A DNA stretch of 64,000 nucleotides from an uncultured Senegalimassilia sp. (GCF_934636665.1 NZ_CAKUAT010000002.1:100043-164042); one strand, 5' to 3'; positions 44,281 through 53,190 are shown, counted from the first letter of the stretch. Numbers and translations: made by a program. Notes: generated by a model from the letters alone, not told the origin.

Positions 44281-44778
44281 CTAATGGCCGCCGCCGGCCA
44301 TCATCTTCACGGCGTGCGGAAGGGCGGCTACAATGCCGTCCCAGTTCTCGCGGGCGGCCTTCTCGCTTCCCGGGAGGTTCACCACCAGGTGCGTGCCGCG
44401 CTGCATGCACAGCGCGCGGGAGAGCATGGCGAACGGCGTGATGGCCAGGCTGTGGGCACGCATGGCCTCGGCGATGCCGGGCACGTTGCGGTCGCACACG
44501 GCCTGCGTGGCCTCGGGCGTGACGTCGCGCAGCGACAGGCCGCTGCCGCCGCAGGTCAGGACGACGTCGGCGTCGATGGTGTCGCACGCTTCCATGATGG
44601 CGGCGCTGATCTGCGGCACCTCGTCCTTCACCACCACGTGGTTTTTGCATACCCAGCCGTTGTCGGCGATGAGCTGCTCGAGCGCCGCGCCGGCGGTGTC
44701 CTGCTTCATGCCGCGCGTGTCGGAGCAGGTGATGATGGCGAACGTGATGGGCGCGGATGCGTGATCGTGTTCGGTCAT
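44281..44778 (-). CDS. MogA/MoaB-type molybdopterin adenylyltransferase
   Basis: 165 residues. FAIITCSDTRGMKQD near residue 13 and VVLTCGGSGLSLRDVTPEAT near 70 form the molybdopterin-binding site, with the GGSG loop and Asp. Members adenylate molybdopterin before metal insertion (MogA) or are close relatives (MoaB). AAGGAGG precedes the ATG. moeA, which carries out the next step, is the next gene upstream on the same strand, 109 bp away; this pair can supply the cofactor of the formate dehydrogenase. Confidence 0.87.
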   Translation of the reverse strand: MTEHDHASAPITFAIITCSDTRGMKQDTAGAALEQLIADNGWVCKNHVVVKDEVPQISAAIMEACDTIDADVVLTCGGSGLSLRDVTPEATQAVCDRNVPGIAEAMRAHSLAITPFAMLSRALCMQRGTHLVVNLPGSEKAARENWDGIVAALPHAVKMMAGGGH

Positions 44779-44887
44779 TGATTCCTCCTTATACCAAGGT
44801 TAAGCGCCGGCGAAGCGCATGCCGGCGATCTGGGCTGTAGGCCTTCCCGCCCGTAGCCCGGTTCGCAAATCGACCAACGCGTGCCGG

Positions 44888-46144
44888 CTACAGGCACACG
44901 TCCTCGTTGACGTCGAGCAGGATGCACTCTACCAGGCTGCCGGCCGTGCGGCCTTCCCCGCCCTCGGGCAGAACCGCCAGGCAGTTGCTGCGCTGAATGA
45001 CGCCGAACAGACCCGAGCTCTGGTTCTTCGCCGGCTCGACGGCGTAGGCGCCGTCGGCGTCCTTCGTGATGGTGGCGCGCAGGTAGATGCGGCGCGTGTC
45101 GCCCTTCTTCGCGTCGCGCGAAAGGCGCGCCTTCACGAGTGGGCGCTGCAGGTTCGAATACCCTTGCATCTTGCGCAGCGCCGGACGGATGAGCATCTCG
45201 AAGCCGCAGTACGCCGCGGCCGGATTGCCCGGCAGACCGAAGACGGGCGTGCCGTTGACCAGGCCGAACGTCTGCGCCTTACCCGGGCGCATGTTCACGC
45301 GGGTCATGAGCAGCTCACCGGTTTGCTCGACGCAGGGCTTGATGAAGTCGAAGTCGCCGTCGGAGGCGCCGCCGCTGGTAACCACGAAGTCGTACTCGCG
45401 CACCGCTTCCAGCACCGCCACCTTCAAGGCCTCAAGCGAATCCTCCACAATGGGCAGCATGGTGGGAAGCGCGCCAGCGGCACGCGCGGCCGCGGCCAGC
45501 GCATAGCCGTTTGAGTTGCGGATCTTGCCGGCAGTGGGAACCTGGGTGGGCGGAACGAGCTCGCTGCCGATGGAGATGATGGCCACGCGCGGGCGGCGCG
45601 GAGTGGGAACCTCGGTCACGCCGCAACCGGCCAAAAAGCCCACGCCGGCAGCGTTGATGACCTCGCCGGCGCGCACAACGGCCTCGCCGGCGCGCGCTTC
45701 CTCGCCCGCTTCGCGCACGTTGCCGCGCAGCTTGGCAGGCGCCTCGAAGGCGACGCGGCTGCCAGGGCGGCCGTCGCCTTCCACGTTGCGCACGATCTCG
45801 TACTTCACCACGGCGTCGGCGGCCGCGGGCAGCGGCGCGCCGGTCATGATGCGCACGCATGCGCCCTCGGGGATATCGCCCTCGAAGGTGTCGCCGGCGG
45901 CGACCTCCGCGATGACGTCCAGCTCGACGGGCGATTCGGGGCTTGCGGACTGCAACTGGGCCGCGCGCATGGCGAACCCGTCCATGGCGGCATGGGCGAA
46001 CGGCGAGATGTCGATATCGCTTTTCAGGTCGACGGCGGCAACGCGGCCGGCCGCATCCAACACGGGAACCGTTTCCTCAGGCAGCTGGGAAACATGGGAT
46101 AGAACCAGGTCACGCGCTTGCTCGACCGAGATCATCTCCGGCAT
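44888..46144 (-). CDS. moeA: Molybdopterin molybdotransferase MoeA
   Basis: 418 residues. PFAHAAMDGFAM near residue 49 is the conserved N-terminal motif. RIMTGAPLP near 98, ISIGSELVPP near 175, TSGGASDGDFD near 245 (with the catalytic Asp) and FGLPGNPAA near 295 follow in order. It inserts molybdenum into adenylated molybdopterin. The ATG at 46144 has AAAGGA upstream; the longer frame to 46345 overlaps the M20 gene and was dropped. It forms a probable unit with the downstream mogA-type gene. Confidence 0.92.
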   Translation of the reverse strand: MPEMISVEQARDLVLSHVSQLPEETVPVLDAAGRVAAVDLKSDIDISPFAHAAMDGFAMRAAQLQSASPESPVELDVIAEVAAGDTFEGDIPEGACVRIMTGAPLPAAADAVVKYEIVRNVEGDGRPGSRVAFEAPAKLRGNVREAGEEARAGEAVVRAGEVINAAGVGFLAGCGVTEVPTPRRPRVAIISIGSELVPPTQVPTAGKIRNSNGYALAAAARAAGALPTMLPIVEDSLEALKVAVLEAVREYDFVVTSGGASDGDFDFIKPCVEQTGELLMTRVNMRPGKAQTFGLVNGTPVFGLPGNPAAAYCGFEMLIRPALRKMQGYSNLQRPLVKARLSRDAKKGDTRRIYLRATITKDADGAYAVEPAKNQSSGLFGVIQRSNCLAVLPEGGEGRTAGSLVECILLDVNEDVCL

Positions 46145-46265
46145 GGCATGTCCTTTCGATTGCGAATGATATTGAACCACTGCATTATACCGCTTACCGA
46201 ATAAAACGACACGGATATCGGCAAGGCCATCGCAAAGGACAAGAAGCGCGCAAGCCCGCGCGTCG

Positions 46266-47540
46266 CTATTCCTTAGCGCCCGAAAGCATGCGGCAAGCCC
46301 ATTGGGCCGCCACCATGCTGCCCTTGGCAAGCACGTCCTCGTCAACGGTGTAGTGGCAGCTGTGCTGCGGGTGATCGGCTCCCACCTGGGGATTCCTGGT
46401 GCCTACGAAGCAGAACACGCCCGGCACGATGCGGAGGTACTCGCTGAAGTCCTCACCCGACAGCGTGCCGCGGTAGTCGGCGACGCCCTGCTCGCCCAGC
46501 GTGTCGATCACCGCCTGGCGCGCCACCTCGGCGCACGTGGGGTCGTTGGCAAGCCCGGCGTTGCCCGGCTCGAACGTGAACCGCGCCTTAGCGCCGAACG
46601 CGTGGGCGATGCGGCTGACGATGCGCTCCAGGCGATCGGGAACCTCGGAACGCAGGCCCTCGGACCACGTGCGCACGGTGCCGGTGAGCCACGCGTGGCC
46701 AGCCATGATGTTGCGCGCCTGGCCGCCGTGGAACTCGCCAACAGTGACCACCACAGGTTCGAATGGGGAAACATCACGGCTGACCAGGACCTGAAGCGCG
46801 GTGACCATCTCGGCTCCCACCACCACGGCGTCCACGCCCTTGTGCGGCATGGAGCCGTGCGCCGAGACGCCGTCGATGTCGATGCGGAACCAATCGGTGT
46901 TGGCCATGCGCTGCCCGGGCGTGCAGGACACGGTGCCGGCGGGCACTTCGCTCCAGATATGCGCACCGTAAATGGCGTCCACTCCGTCGAGCGCGCCGGC
47001 CTCGATCATGGAAAGTGCGCCGATGGAGATCTCCTCGGCGGGCTGGAAGATAATGCGGACCTCGCCTGCCAGAGAATCGGCGGCATCTCGCAAGATGCGC
47101 ACAGCGCCGAGCATCATAGCCATGTGCGCATCATGGCCGCAGGCGTGCATGACGCCGGGGTTTTCGGAGGCGAAGGGAAGGCCCGTCTGCTCGGTGACGG
47201 GCAGCGCGTCCATGTCGGCGCGCAGGGCAACGCGGCGCGCCGGCACCCCATCGGCGTCGTACGCCCCGGGAGCGGTGCCGGCGATGGTTGCGATGATGCC
47301 GTTATTGTCGAGCTTTCGGTACGGAACGCCCAGCTCATCGAGCTGTTCGCACAGCAGCTTCTGCGTGTTCGCCTCATGACCGGACACCTCGGGAAAGCGA
47401 TGGAGCAGGCGGCGCGCGGCGACGATATCGGGCTGCGCGGCGGTGCCCAGGCTGCGAACGAGGTCGGCGGTTGCGGCACCTGCCAGCGGGGTTTGCGCGG
47501 CGGCGTAAACGGCGGGAAGCGTGGATGCGGCATCGGTCAT
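46266..47540 (-). CDS. M20D amidohydrolase (IAA-amino-acid hydrolase / hippurate hydrolase-like)
   Basis: 424 residues. MHACGHDAHMAMML near residue 131 carries the metal-binding His-x-Asp, and IIFQPAEE near 164 the glutamate pair. The dimerisation domain starts near 225 (GVSAHGSMPHKGVDAV), and HSCHYTVDED near 393 supplies the last His. Such enzymes remove acyl groups from N-acyl amino acids. No signal peptide. AAAGGGG precedes the ATG. It lies 121 bp upstream of moeA; any functional link is not evident. Confidence 0.88.
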   Translation of the reverse strand: MTDAASTLPAVYAAAQTPLAGAATADLVRSLGTAAQPDIVAARRLLHRFPEVSGHEANTQKLLCEQLDELGVPYRKLDNNGIIATIAGTAPGAYDADGVPARRVALRADMDALPVTEQTGLPFASENPGVMHACGHDAHMAMMLGAVRILRDAADSLAGEVRIIFQPAEEISIGALSMIEAGALDGVDAIYGAHIWSEVPAGTVSCTPGQRMANTDWFRIDIDGVSAHGSMPHKGVDAVVVGAEMVTALQVLVSRDVSPFEPVVVTVGEFHGGQARNIMAGHAWLTGTVRTWSEGLRSEVPDRLERIVSRIAHAFGAKARFTFEPGNAGLANDPTCAEVARQAVIDTLGEQGVADYRGTLSGEDFSEYLRIVPGVFCFVGTRNPQVGADHPQHSCHYTVDEDVLAKGSMVAAQWACRMLSGAKE

Positions 47541-47794
47541 GACGGGCCCCTTTCGAAGGAGTGCGTTCTCTTTGGTCCGCTAGCCTACCACACGCGAGGC
47601 CGGCCTGCGCGGCACGCGGCGCGCCAGCGGCAGGAAGCAACCGAAACCGCACATGAAAGCGCAGGCGGGCGGGCGAACGGAGGAGCCGGTCAGCCGCTCG
47701 CGGGGCGCCCGGCCAACCGTGGGAAAGCCGCGCGGCAACCCGCCGGAAACAAGGAGGACCAGCGAGCATCCCGACGCCCGCCGAGAACGCAACG

Positions 47795-48712
47795 CTATCG
47801 CCCGTCCAACTCCTTCAGCATGGCGTCGATATGCTGCTCGGCAAGCTCGAACTCGCCGCGTTCGGCCAGCGCGTTGACCACCTGAACTTGGTTGCGCAGG
47901 TCATGGCGCAGGCGCGCCGAGCGCTGGGCCATTTCCACCGTCACCTCGTAATCGCTCAGATATCGGTCGAGTTCGCCGCTCAAGTCGGCGGCGCGAGCGT
48001 CGTCGCGCACTTTGCCGCGGAACCTGCCCACCGCAAGCAGCAGCGCGGCATCCACGCCGAAGCACAAAAGCATGAGCAGGCAGAACAGGCGCAACAGCGC
48101 CAGATCGGCATCACAGGGCCCCACCACAACGCTGAAACACAACGCCAACAGCAGGGCCTGCACGACGGAGAACAGCGCGAACGACGAGGCGATGACCGAC
48201 GCACGACGCGACGACGGCGCGGAGGCATCCGCCCCTTCTTCCGGGTAAAACCTTCGCACCAACGCGGTAAGCCCCCAGAACAGCGACATCTCGACAAGCA
48301 CCTCGAGCAGCGTCGCACATGCGAACAGCGTGGCGTTGGCCGCAACCGTTGCGTAATCGTGAACGGTGGCGCCCGCCAGGATATCGAACGTCATATCGAG
48401 AAACAGATCACCTGGCAGCACTATGACCAGACCGAACGCCGATAAGGTGACGCGACGGACCAGCGTTCCCCTTCCAAACAGCAAAGGAGCCGCTGCCATG
48501 AGGACGCCGAGCAAAAGATCGGCAAACTCGGCCAGATACCCTCTCACGCATAGGGCGAACACCATAAGGGACAGGCCCACGACCCAATACGCCCACCGAT
48601 TCCGCAGATGCAGGATATGGGATTCGAACCCCAGATATACCAGCCACGTCGGCGCGACGACCGACAGCACCACGAACGCGGCGGCGGGAACGCCGAGGAT
48701 CATCGGCTCCAT
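47795..48712 (-). CDS. Half histidine kinase: 6-TM sensor with phospho-acceptor helix, no ATPase domain
   Basis: 305 residues. About six membrane spans fill residues 5-235. A linker leads to AQRSARLRHDLRNQVQVVNAL, an AgrC/Spo0B-type H-box with His270 in the typical R-H-D-L-R-N setting, and a second helix (ELAEQHIDAMLKEL). The protein then ends; there is no room for a catalytic ATPase domain. The reading frame is intact and the start lies 13 bp inside the end of the upstream kinase-like gene, with GGAGGTGAT before the ATG, so the two are translated together. The missing ATPase is present in that neighbour, which in turn lacks the His. The pair probably acts as one kinase. A role as Spo0B-like phosphotransferase is an alternative. 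Confidence 0.72.
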   Translation of the reverse strand: MEPMILGVPAAAFVVLSVVAPTWLVYLGFESHILHLRNRWAYWVVGLSLMVFALCVRGYLAEFADLLLGVLMAAAPLLFGRGTLVRRVTLSAFGLVIVLPGDLFLDMTFDILAGATVHDYATVAANATLFACATLLEVLVEMSLFWGLTALVRRFYPEEGADASAPSSRRASVIASSFALFSVVQALLLALCFSVVVGPCDADLALLRLFCLLMLLCFGVDAALLLAVGRFRGKVRDDARAADLSGELDRYLSDYEVTVEMAQRSARLRHDLRNQVQVVNALAERGEFELAEQHIDAMLKELDGR

Positions 48713-49719
48713 TCGCCATCACCTCCACCCTGCGCGGCCCGATCCTGCTTCAGGATCACGCGTACGCGGTAAACACCGTCGACCTGACCCGCCTCGAACG
48801 TGCCGTCATGGCGTCGCGCCACCTCGCGCACGATGCCCTGCCCCCAGCCATGCGGCACGGACAGGTCGGGGAACGGGTGGGGCGCGCCGCCGGTGCGTTC
48901 GCGGCCGGCATCGTCGGACGCCGCAACAGCCGCAACCCGGCCCCGCCCTTGCGAACCCGGGCAGCTGTTCTCCACATCGATGACCAGGTACATCCCCCAC
49001 ATGCGCGCGGTGGTTTCGATACGGCACTCCCCGTCAGGTGTTTTCGCGCAGGCGTTCAGCGCGTTATCCAGCAGGTTGGAGAACACGGCGCACAGCTCCA
49101 CGCCGGGCAACGGGATATCTGCAGGGATGTCGATTTCGGCACGGAAGGACGCGCCCGAATCGCGCGCCTCGCGGGCCTTCTGCTCCAACAGCGCGTCGAC
49201 GGCGGGATGCTGGCAGAATCGCCGAGGCCGCGTCCCGATAAGGGAGATGACGTCTTCCAGGCTTTCGCCTACCTTGCCCGCTTGGTCCGCCCACAAGTCG
49301 GCGCGTGCCTGCTCAAGCCGCTCGCGAAGCTGGTCGCACAACGCGCCGGCCTGATCGCGCTCGCGCTGGGAACGCTGCCGCAGGGCGCTTTGGACCCGCA
49401 GCTGCTCTTGGAGCATGTTCACCTTGCTGGACGAATCGAACCACCGGCACGCCTGGTCGAGCGCGCGGAACAGCAGCAGGTCGACCGGCCCGCATGCGAT
49501 GCCGAGCACGATGAGCGACGCATATGCAGCCGCCGGCAGCTCATAGCTCGCCGAGCACACCAGAGGATAGGCGATCAGGCAGATCTGGCTTAAAGGGAAC
49601 AGCATGCACAACAGCTTCTGCATAAGCCGCGCGCTGCGGAGCTTGGTTATGAAGTTGAAGGCGACGACCATCAGATACACCGCCAAAACGCAAAGGACGG
49701 CGATCTTGAGCGAGGACAT
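48700..49719 (-). CDS. Half histidine kinase: GHKL ATPase domain without acceptor histidine
   Basis: 339 residues. About three membrane spans lie in residues 5-85. Residues 100-160 are a coiled-coil dimerisation region in which the expected HDLRN is replaced by LCDQLRER (Cys128). The ATPase domain is complete: N box VFSNLLDNALNA (Asn215, Asn219), G1 box VIDVENSCPG and G2 box HGWGQGIVREVARR. This matches AgrC/HPK10-type kinases except for the missing His. It starts 12 bp after the LytTR regulator gene and overlaps the acceptor-half gene. It can probably phosphorylate that partner in trans. Confidence 0.75.
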   Translation of the reverse strand: MSSLKIAVLCVLAVYLMVVAFNFITKLRSARLMQKLLCMLFPLSQICLIAYPLVCSASYELPAAAYASLIVLGIACGPVDLLLFRALDQACRWFDSSSKVNMLQEQLRVQSALRQRSQRERDQAGALCDQLRERLEQARADLWADQAGKVGESLEDVISLIGTRPRRFCQHPAVDALLEQKAREARDSGASFRAEIDIPADIPLPGVELCAVFSNLLDNALNACAKTPDGECRIETTARMWGMYLVIDVENSCPGSQGRGRVAAVAASDDAGRERTGGAPHPFPDLSVPHGWGQGIVREVARRHDGTFEAGQVDGVYRVRVILKQDRAAQGGGDGEWSR

Positions 49720-49731
49720 GCTGCCGAACGC

Positions 49732-50457
49732 CTACCGCGCGTTGAGGCCCACGTAGTGGAAGAACGAGTCGCGGACCGACGTGCGCTGACGTTGACTGAC
49801 GGGCACTTCCCTGCCCGAACGAAGCAGCACGCTGCCCGGGCGCAGCTCCACGATGCACGCCATGTTCACCAGGTAGCTTTTATGGCATTGGACGAAGCAC
49901 TCGGGCAGCATATCGAGCATCTGGCCGAGCGTGGCGTACGTTTCGATGCATTCCCCGCGCACGGAGTGCAGACGCACCTTGCAGCGCTCGCTTTCCACGA
50001 ACTCCACCTCGGCGGGGTCGACCATGGTGACCGTGCCGTTGTGCTGGATGGCCACGGGAAGCTGGCGGCTGTCCTGCAGGTTGGACAGCGCCTTATCGAG
50101 CGCGGCGTCGAAGTCGGATTGGTTGATGGGCTTGAGCAGGAAATACGTATGCTCGGTCTGATAAACCGACGTGCAGTACTCGACATGACCGGAAATATAG
50201 ACGACCTGGGTGGAGCTGCCCGCGGGAAAATAGCGGCTGACCAACTCGATACCCGAGGGGTTGCTTTCGCCTAAATCGATGTCGGTGAGGAAGATGTCGA
50301 CGCGATCATCCGAGGCCATAAGCGCCTCGAACGTGGTGACCCCGGATATAATGTCGACGTCAAGCCGCGACCTGCCGGGGTATTTGGACAGCATGCTGCG
50401 AAGCACCTTCTGGTACTCCTCGTTGTCCTCCAATGCAAGAAGGTGAAAAGTCCCCAT
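49732..50457 (-). CDS. LytTR-family response regulator
   Basis: 241 residues. The receiver domain has the acidic pair LEDN near residue 10, the phospho-accepting Asp59 in FLTDIDLG, and the Lys in YFLLKPI near 108. The second half is a LytTR DNA-binding domain (VEFVESERCKVRLHS, TLGQMLDMLPECFVQCHKSYLVNM). Such regulators work with AgrC-type kinases, often in quorum or surface-peptide sensing; no peptide gene was found here. The ATG at 50457 fits the receiver start, although only GGGGTGC precedes it. First gene of a three-gene operon, transcribed towards the two half kinases. Confidence 0.88.
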   Translation of the reverse strand: MGTFHLLALEDNEEYQKVLRSMLSKYPGRSRLDVDIISGVTTFEALMASDDRVDIFLTDIDLGESNPSGIELVSRYFPAGSSTQVVYISGHVEYCTSVYQTEHTYFLLKPINQSDFDAALDKALSNLQDSRQLPVAIQHNGTVTMVDPAEVEFVESERCKVRLHSVRGECIETYATLGQMLDMLPECFVQCHKSYLVNMACIVELRPGSVLLRSGREVPVSQRQRTSVRDSFFHYVGLNAR

Positions 50458-50534
50458 CGTGCACCCCGATCCCGATTTCCCAAATTCCCGAATTCGCAAC
50501 AGCGGTCACCCGCTGTTTCTATTGTTCACCTCAG

Positions 50535-50564
50535 ATTATATACAATAAGACAGAACCCCCCCCC
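50535..50564 (-). promoter_or_regulatory. LytTR operon promoter with poly-G tract
   Basis: On the minus strand -10 TATAAT at 50535-50540, 78 bp before the start codon. Nine G residues (50556-50564) lie where the -35 should be, and no other -35 is visible. A slip in the tract would change spacing, so phase variation is possible. Confidence 0.5.
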
Positions 50565-50796
50565 TCAGATTTTGTCCAAATGCAACAAAACACCTGGTAG
50601 AAGGAGCAAACGCAGGTTTTTCAGTAGCAAGCGCAGGCATTTTGGAAACGAACGCGGCACGATGCGGTTGGGCGAACGGGGCGGATGGGTGGCAAACGGC
50701 TCAAGCGTCGCGACGCCGGCAGGAGGATTCCGCTCCTACCAGCCCGGAGGAGAAGGTTTTTCGCTTTCGCGGCTCGGAACACGAGTTTTCCCGACC

Positions 50797-50823
50797 GTGA
50801 ACACACCTCCGTCCCCTGTTCAC
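50797..50823 (+). repeat. Type A palindromic repeat, copy A10
   Basis: Perfect consensus copy (GTGAACA, CACCTCCGTCCCC, TGTTCAC). Confidence 0.92.
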
Positions 50824-50933
50824 GTGGGAGCGATGCATAAACAGCGGCGAACGGCAAGCTACGGCATGGCATCGGAGGGGTGCTTGTGCTGTGAATATCG
50901 AACGCAGGGTCGGCCGGCTTCGAGCGACCTCAC

Positions 50934-50939
50934 TATAAT
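50934..50939 (+). promoter_or_regulatory. -10 element of the flippase gene, probably leaderless mRNA
   Basis: Consensus TATAAT only 7 bp before the ATG, so transcription would begin at or next to the start codon. No ribosome site fits between. The -35 region is weak. Confidence 0.5.
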
Positions 50940-50946
50940 ATGTCGG

Positions 50947-53190
50947 ATGAACAATTACGAACATACCGGCTCCTCGGCGGGAAAGCACGCCGCACAGCGT
51001 CCCGATTTGGAACGCGTGCAGCTCAATGCCGCCGAAAGCCCTTACCCCACAGCCCCGCGCAACGTGCGCGAGGAGCAACGCGCCCAGGCGCAGCGCCAGC
51101 GCGCGGCTGCCGCGGCGGAACAAGCCGCGCAATCGGCCGCAACGACCCAGGCGATCCCGGGCCAGCAACCCACGCAGGCCATCCCAGGTCAGCAGCCTAC
51201 CGAGGTCATCGGCGGCGCGCGGCGCGGCAAGCATGGCCGCGCGCGCAACGCGCAGCAGGTGCGCAACGGGTGGGATACCCGGCAGACGCAGGCAGTTTAC
51301 GGTCAACAGCCCACGCAAGCGATTCCCGGTCAACAGCCCACCGCCGCCATGCCGGGCGCCCAGGCAACCGAGACCATGCCGCGCGGCAAGCACGGCAAAC
51401 GCTCCCGCAACGGCAAACCCCGCAAGAAAAGCTTCGTCACCCGCAAGGTGGAGGCCTGGTGCTCGCGCGTGCTGGGCGCCGTGAGCGGCGACGGCCTGGC
51501 CGAGCAGGAAGCCGAGTATGCCTCCGGCCGCACCACACGCGACTACGTGTGGAACACGATAGGCGTAGGTCTGTGGGGCATGGTGTTCCCCGTGCTCACC
51601 ATCGTGGTCACGCAGCTGGCCGGCGCCGAACAGGCCGGCATGTTCTCGCTGGCCTTCGTCACGGCGCTTCTGCTCATGTTCGTGGGCAACTACGGCGTGC
51701 GAAACTTCCAAGCATCCGACCTTGACGAGGAGTACTCGTTCGCCGATTACCAGGCCAACCGCGCGCTCACCGTGGTCATCATGCTGGTGGCCGGCATCAC
51801 GTACTGCAAGTTCCGCGGATATGCCGACCAGATGTGGCTCATGAGCCTAGGTGTGTACCTTTATAAGGCCGTCGACGCTTTGGCCGACGTGTACGAAGGC
51901 CGCCTGCAGCAGGTTGACAAGCTCTACCTTGCCGGCATCTCGCAGGCCTTCAGATCGGCAGCAGCGCTCATCGGATTCTCACTTGCGCTGCTCATCACGC
52001 GCAACGTGGGAGTGTCGAGCATCGTCATGGCCGTCATCGCCGCCATCACGTTCGTGGTGTTCACGTTCCCGCTGGCCCAGCTTGAGACGCCGAAGTCGCG
52101 CAGCGCGAACGCCAAGCGCGTGATAGGCCTGCTCAAGCAGTGCTTCCCGCTGTTCGTGGCGCTGTTCATGTACAACCTCATCGACAACATGCCGAAGTTC
52201 GTCATGGAAGGCGCACTGTCCTACGACAACCAGCTGTATTACAACGCGCTGTACTTCCCCGCGCACGCCATTCTGCTGACCAGCGGCTTCATCTACAAGC
52301 CCATGCTGCTGAAGATGGCCAACGCCTGGGCGGACCCGGCGAAACGCAAGAAGTTCGACCTGATCATCGTGGTGATGTTCGTGATCATCGTGGGCATCAC
52401 CGTGGTGGTCGCCGGCGCGATGAGCTGGTTCGGCCTGGCCGTCATGAGCTTCCTGTACGGCATCGACTTCGAGCAGTACCGCGGGCTGTGCTTCGTGATG
52501 CTGGCGGCGGGCGGCGTGACCGCCGGCATCGAGTTTCTGTACCAGGTGATCACCGTGCTGCGCCGCCAGCGCGCCGTGACGAAGCTGTACCTGATCACGT
52601 TCGGGTTCAGCCTGTTCGTGCCCGTGCTGCTGGTGAACTTCACGGGGCTGCCCGGCGCCGTGATCGGATACCTGATCGTCATGTGCATCCTGCTGGTGCT
52701 GCTGGTCAGCGAATACGCGTCCATCCGCATGGACCTGCATCGCAAGCTCACCGGCAAGGCCGCGCCCGACGCCGAGATGCCGCGCGCCGCGCGCACCGGG
52801 GCCATGGCGCCCGTGCAGGTTGCGGGGGCGGGTGCGAGCGTGATGCCGCAGGCGGCTGGCGTGCCGCAGGCGGTAGCGGCCGGCATGCCCCAGATGGCTG
52901 GCGCGCCGATGCAGGCACCGCAAACGGATGCCGCCGTGCGCGGGGCCCACGCGCCCAAAGCGCCAGTGGCGAACGTGCCGAGCGAGGCGGCGGCCGGAAA
53001 TCCGACGCCCGATCGCAATGCCGCCGGCAACGTCGACCGTCAGGCTTCCGCGCCCGGACGCCGGTTTGTTCCCGAGATGTACGACGCCGCGCCGATCTCA
53101 TGGACTGCAGGCGGCACCGTTGGCATCGCGCAGCCCGAGCCCGAAGCGCCGGAATCAGACGACGAGGGCGAAGACGACAGCAAGGCATAA
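50947..53190 (+). CDS. MOP-type polysaccharide flippase with disordered tails
   Basis: 747 residues. The first 165 residues are disordered, with the motif TQAIPGQQPT repeated: a module of 35-45 residues occurs twice, each ending in RGKHG(R/K).RN. Then about twelve membrane spans (residues 195-605) form a MATE/MOP transporter related to Wzx-type polysaccharide and lipid-linked-oligosaccharide flippases. The last 130 residues are Ala/Pro/Gly-rich and acidic. The ATG at 50947 is the first codon after the -10; earlier in-frame starts lie upstream of it. It is divergent from the LytTR operon and is probably not in one unit with the ABC genes downstream. The cargo is unknown. Confidence 0.82.
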   Translation: MNNYEHTGSSAGKHAAQRPDLERVQLNAAESPYPTAPRNVREEQRAQAQRQRAAAAAEQAAQSAATTQAIPGQQPTQAIPGQQPTEVIGGARRGKHGRARNAQQVRNGWDTRQTQAVYGQQPTQAIPGQQPTAAMPGAQATETMPRGKHGKRSRNGKPRKKSFVTRKVEAWCSRVLGAVSGDGLAEQEAEYASGRTTRDYVWNTIGVGLWGMVFPVLTIVVTQLAGAEQAGMFSLAFVTALLLMFVGNYGVRNFQASDLDEEYSFADYQANRALTVVIMLVAGITYCKFRGYADQMWLMSLGVYLYKAVDALADVYEGRLQQVDKLYLAGISQAFRSAAALIGFSLALLITRNVGVSSIVMAVIAAITFVVFTFPLAQLETPKSRSANAKRVIGLLKQCFPLFVALFMYNLIDNMPKFVMEGALSYDNQLYYNALYFPAHAILLTSGFIYKPMLLKMANAWADPAKRKKFDLIIVVMFVIIVGITVVVAGAMSWFGLAVMSFLYGIDFEQYRGLCFVMLAAGGVTAGIEFLYQVITVLRRQRAVTKLYLITFGFSLFVPVLLVNFTGLPGAVIGYLIVMCILLVLLVSEYASIRMDLHRKLTGKAAPDAEMPRAARTGAMAPVQVAGAGASVMPQAAGVPQAVAAGMPQMAGAPMQAPQTDAAVRGAHAPKAPVANVPSEAAAGNPTPDRNAAGNVDRQASAPGRRFVPEMYDAAPISWTAGGTVGIAQPEPEAPESDDEGEDDSKA

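Larger units (their letters stand above)
50458..50946. other. Divergent intergenic region, LytTR operon / flippase
   Basis: It contains the regulator promoter with a nine-base homopolymer, repeat A10 and the flippase -10. A long frame that joins the flippase runs through it but is interrupted in sense by these elements. Confidence 0.6.

Noticed and set aside
46302..47885. A 527-codon plus-strand frame opposite the M20 gene
   Set aside because: Mirror frame; it lacks family motifs.
47795..49719. One kinase gene broken by a frameshift
   Set aside because: Both halves have their own membrane segments, the acceptor half has its own ribosome site, and the order (ATPase gene first, acceptor gene second) is the reverse of a broken kinase.
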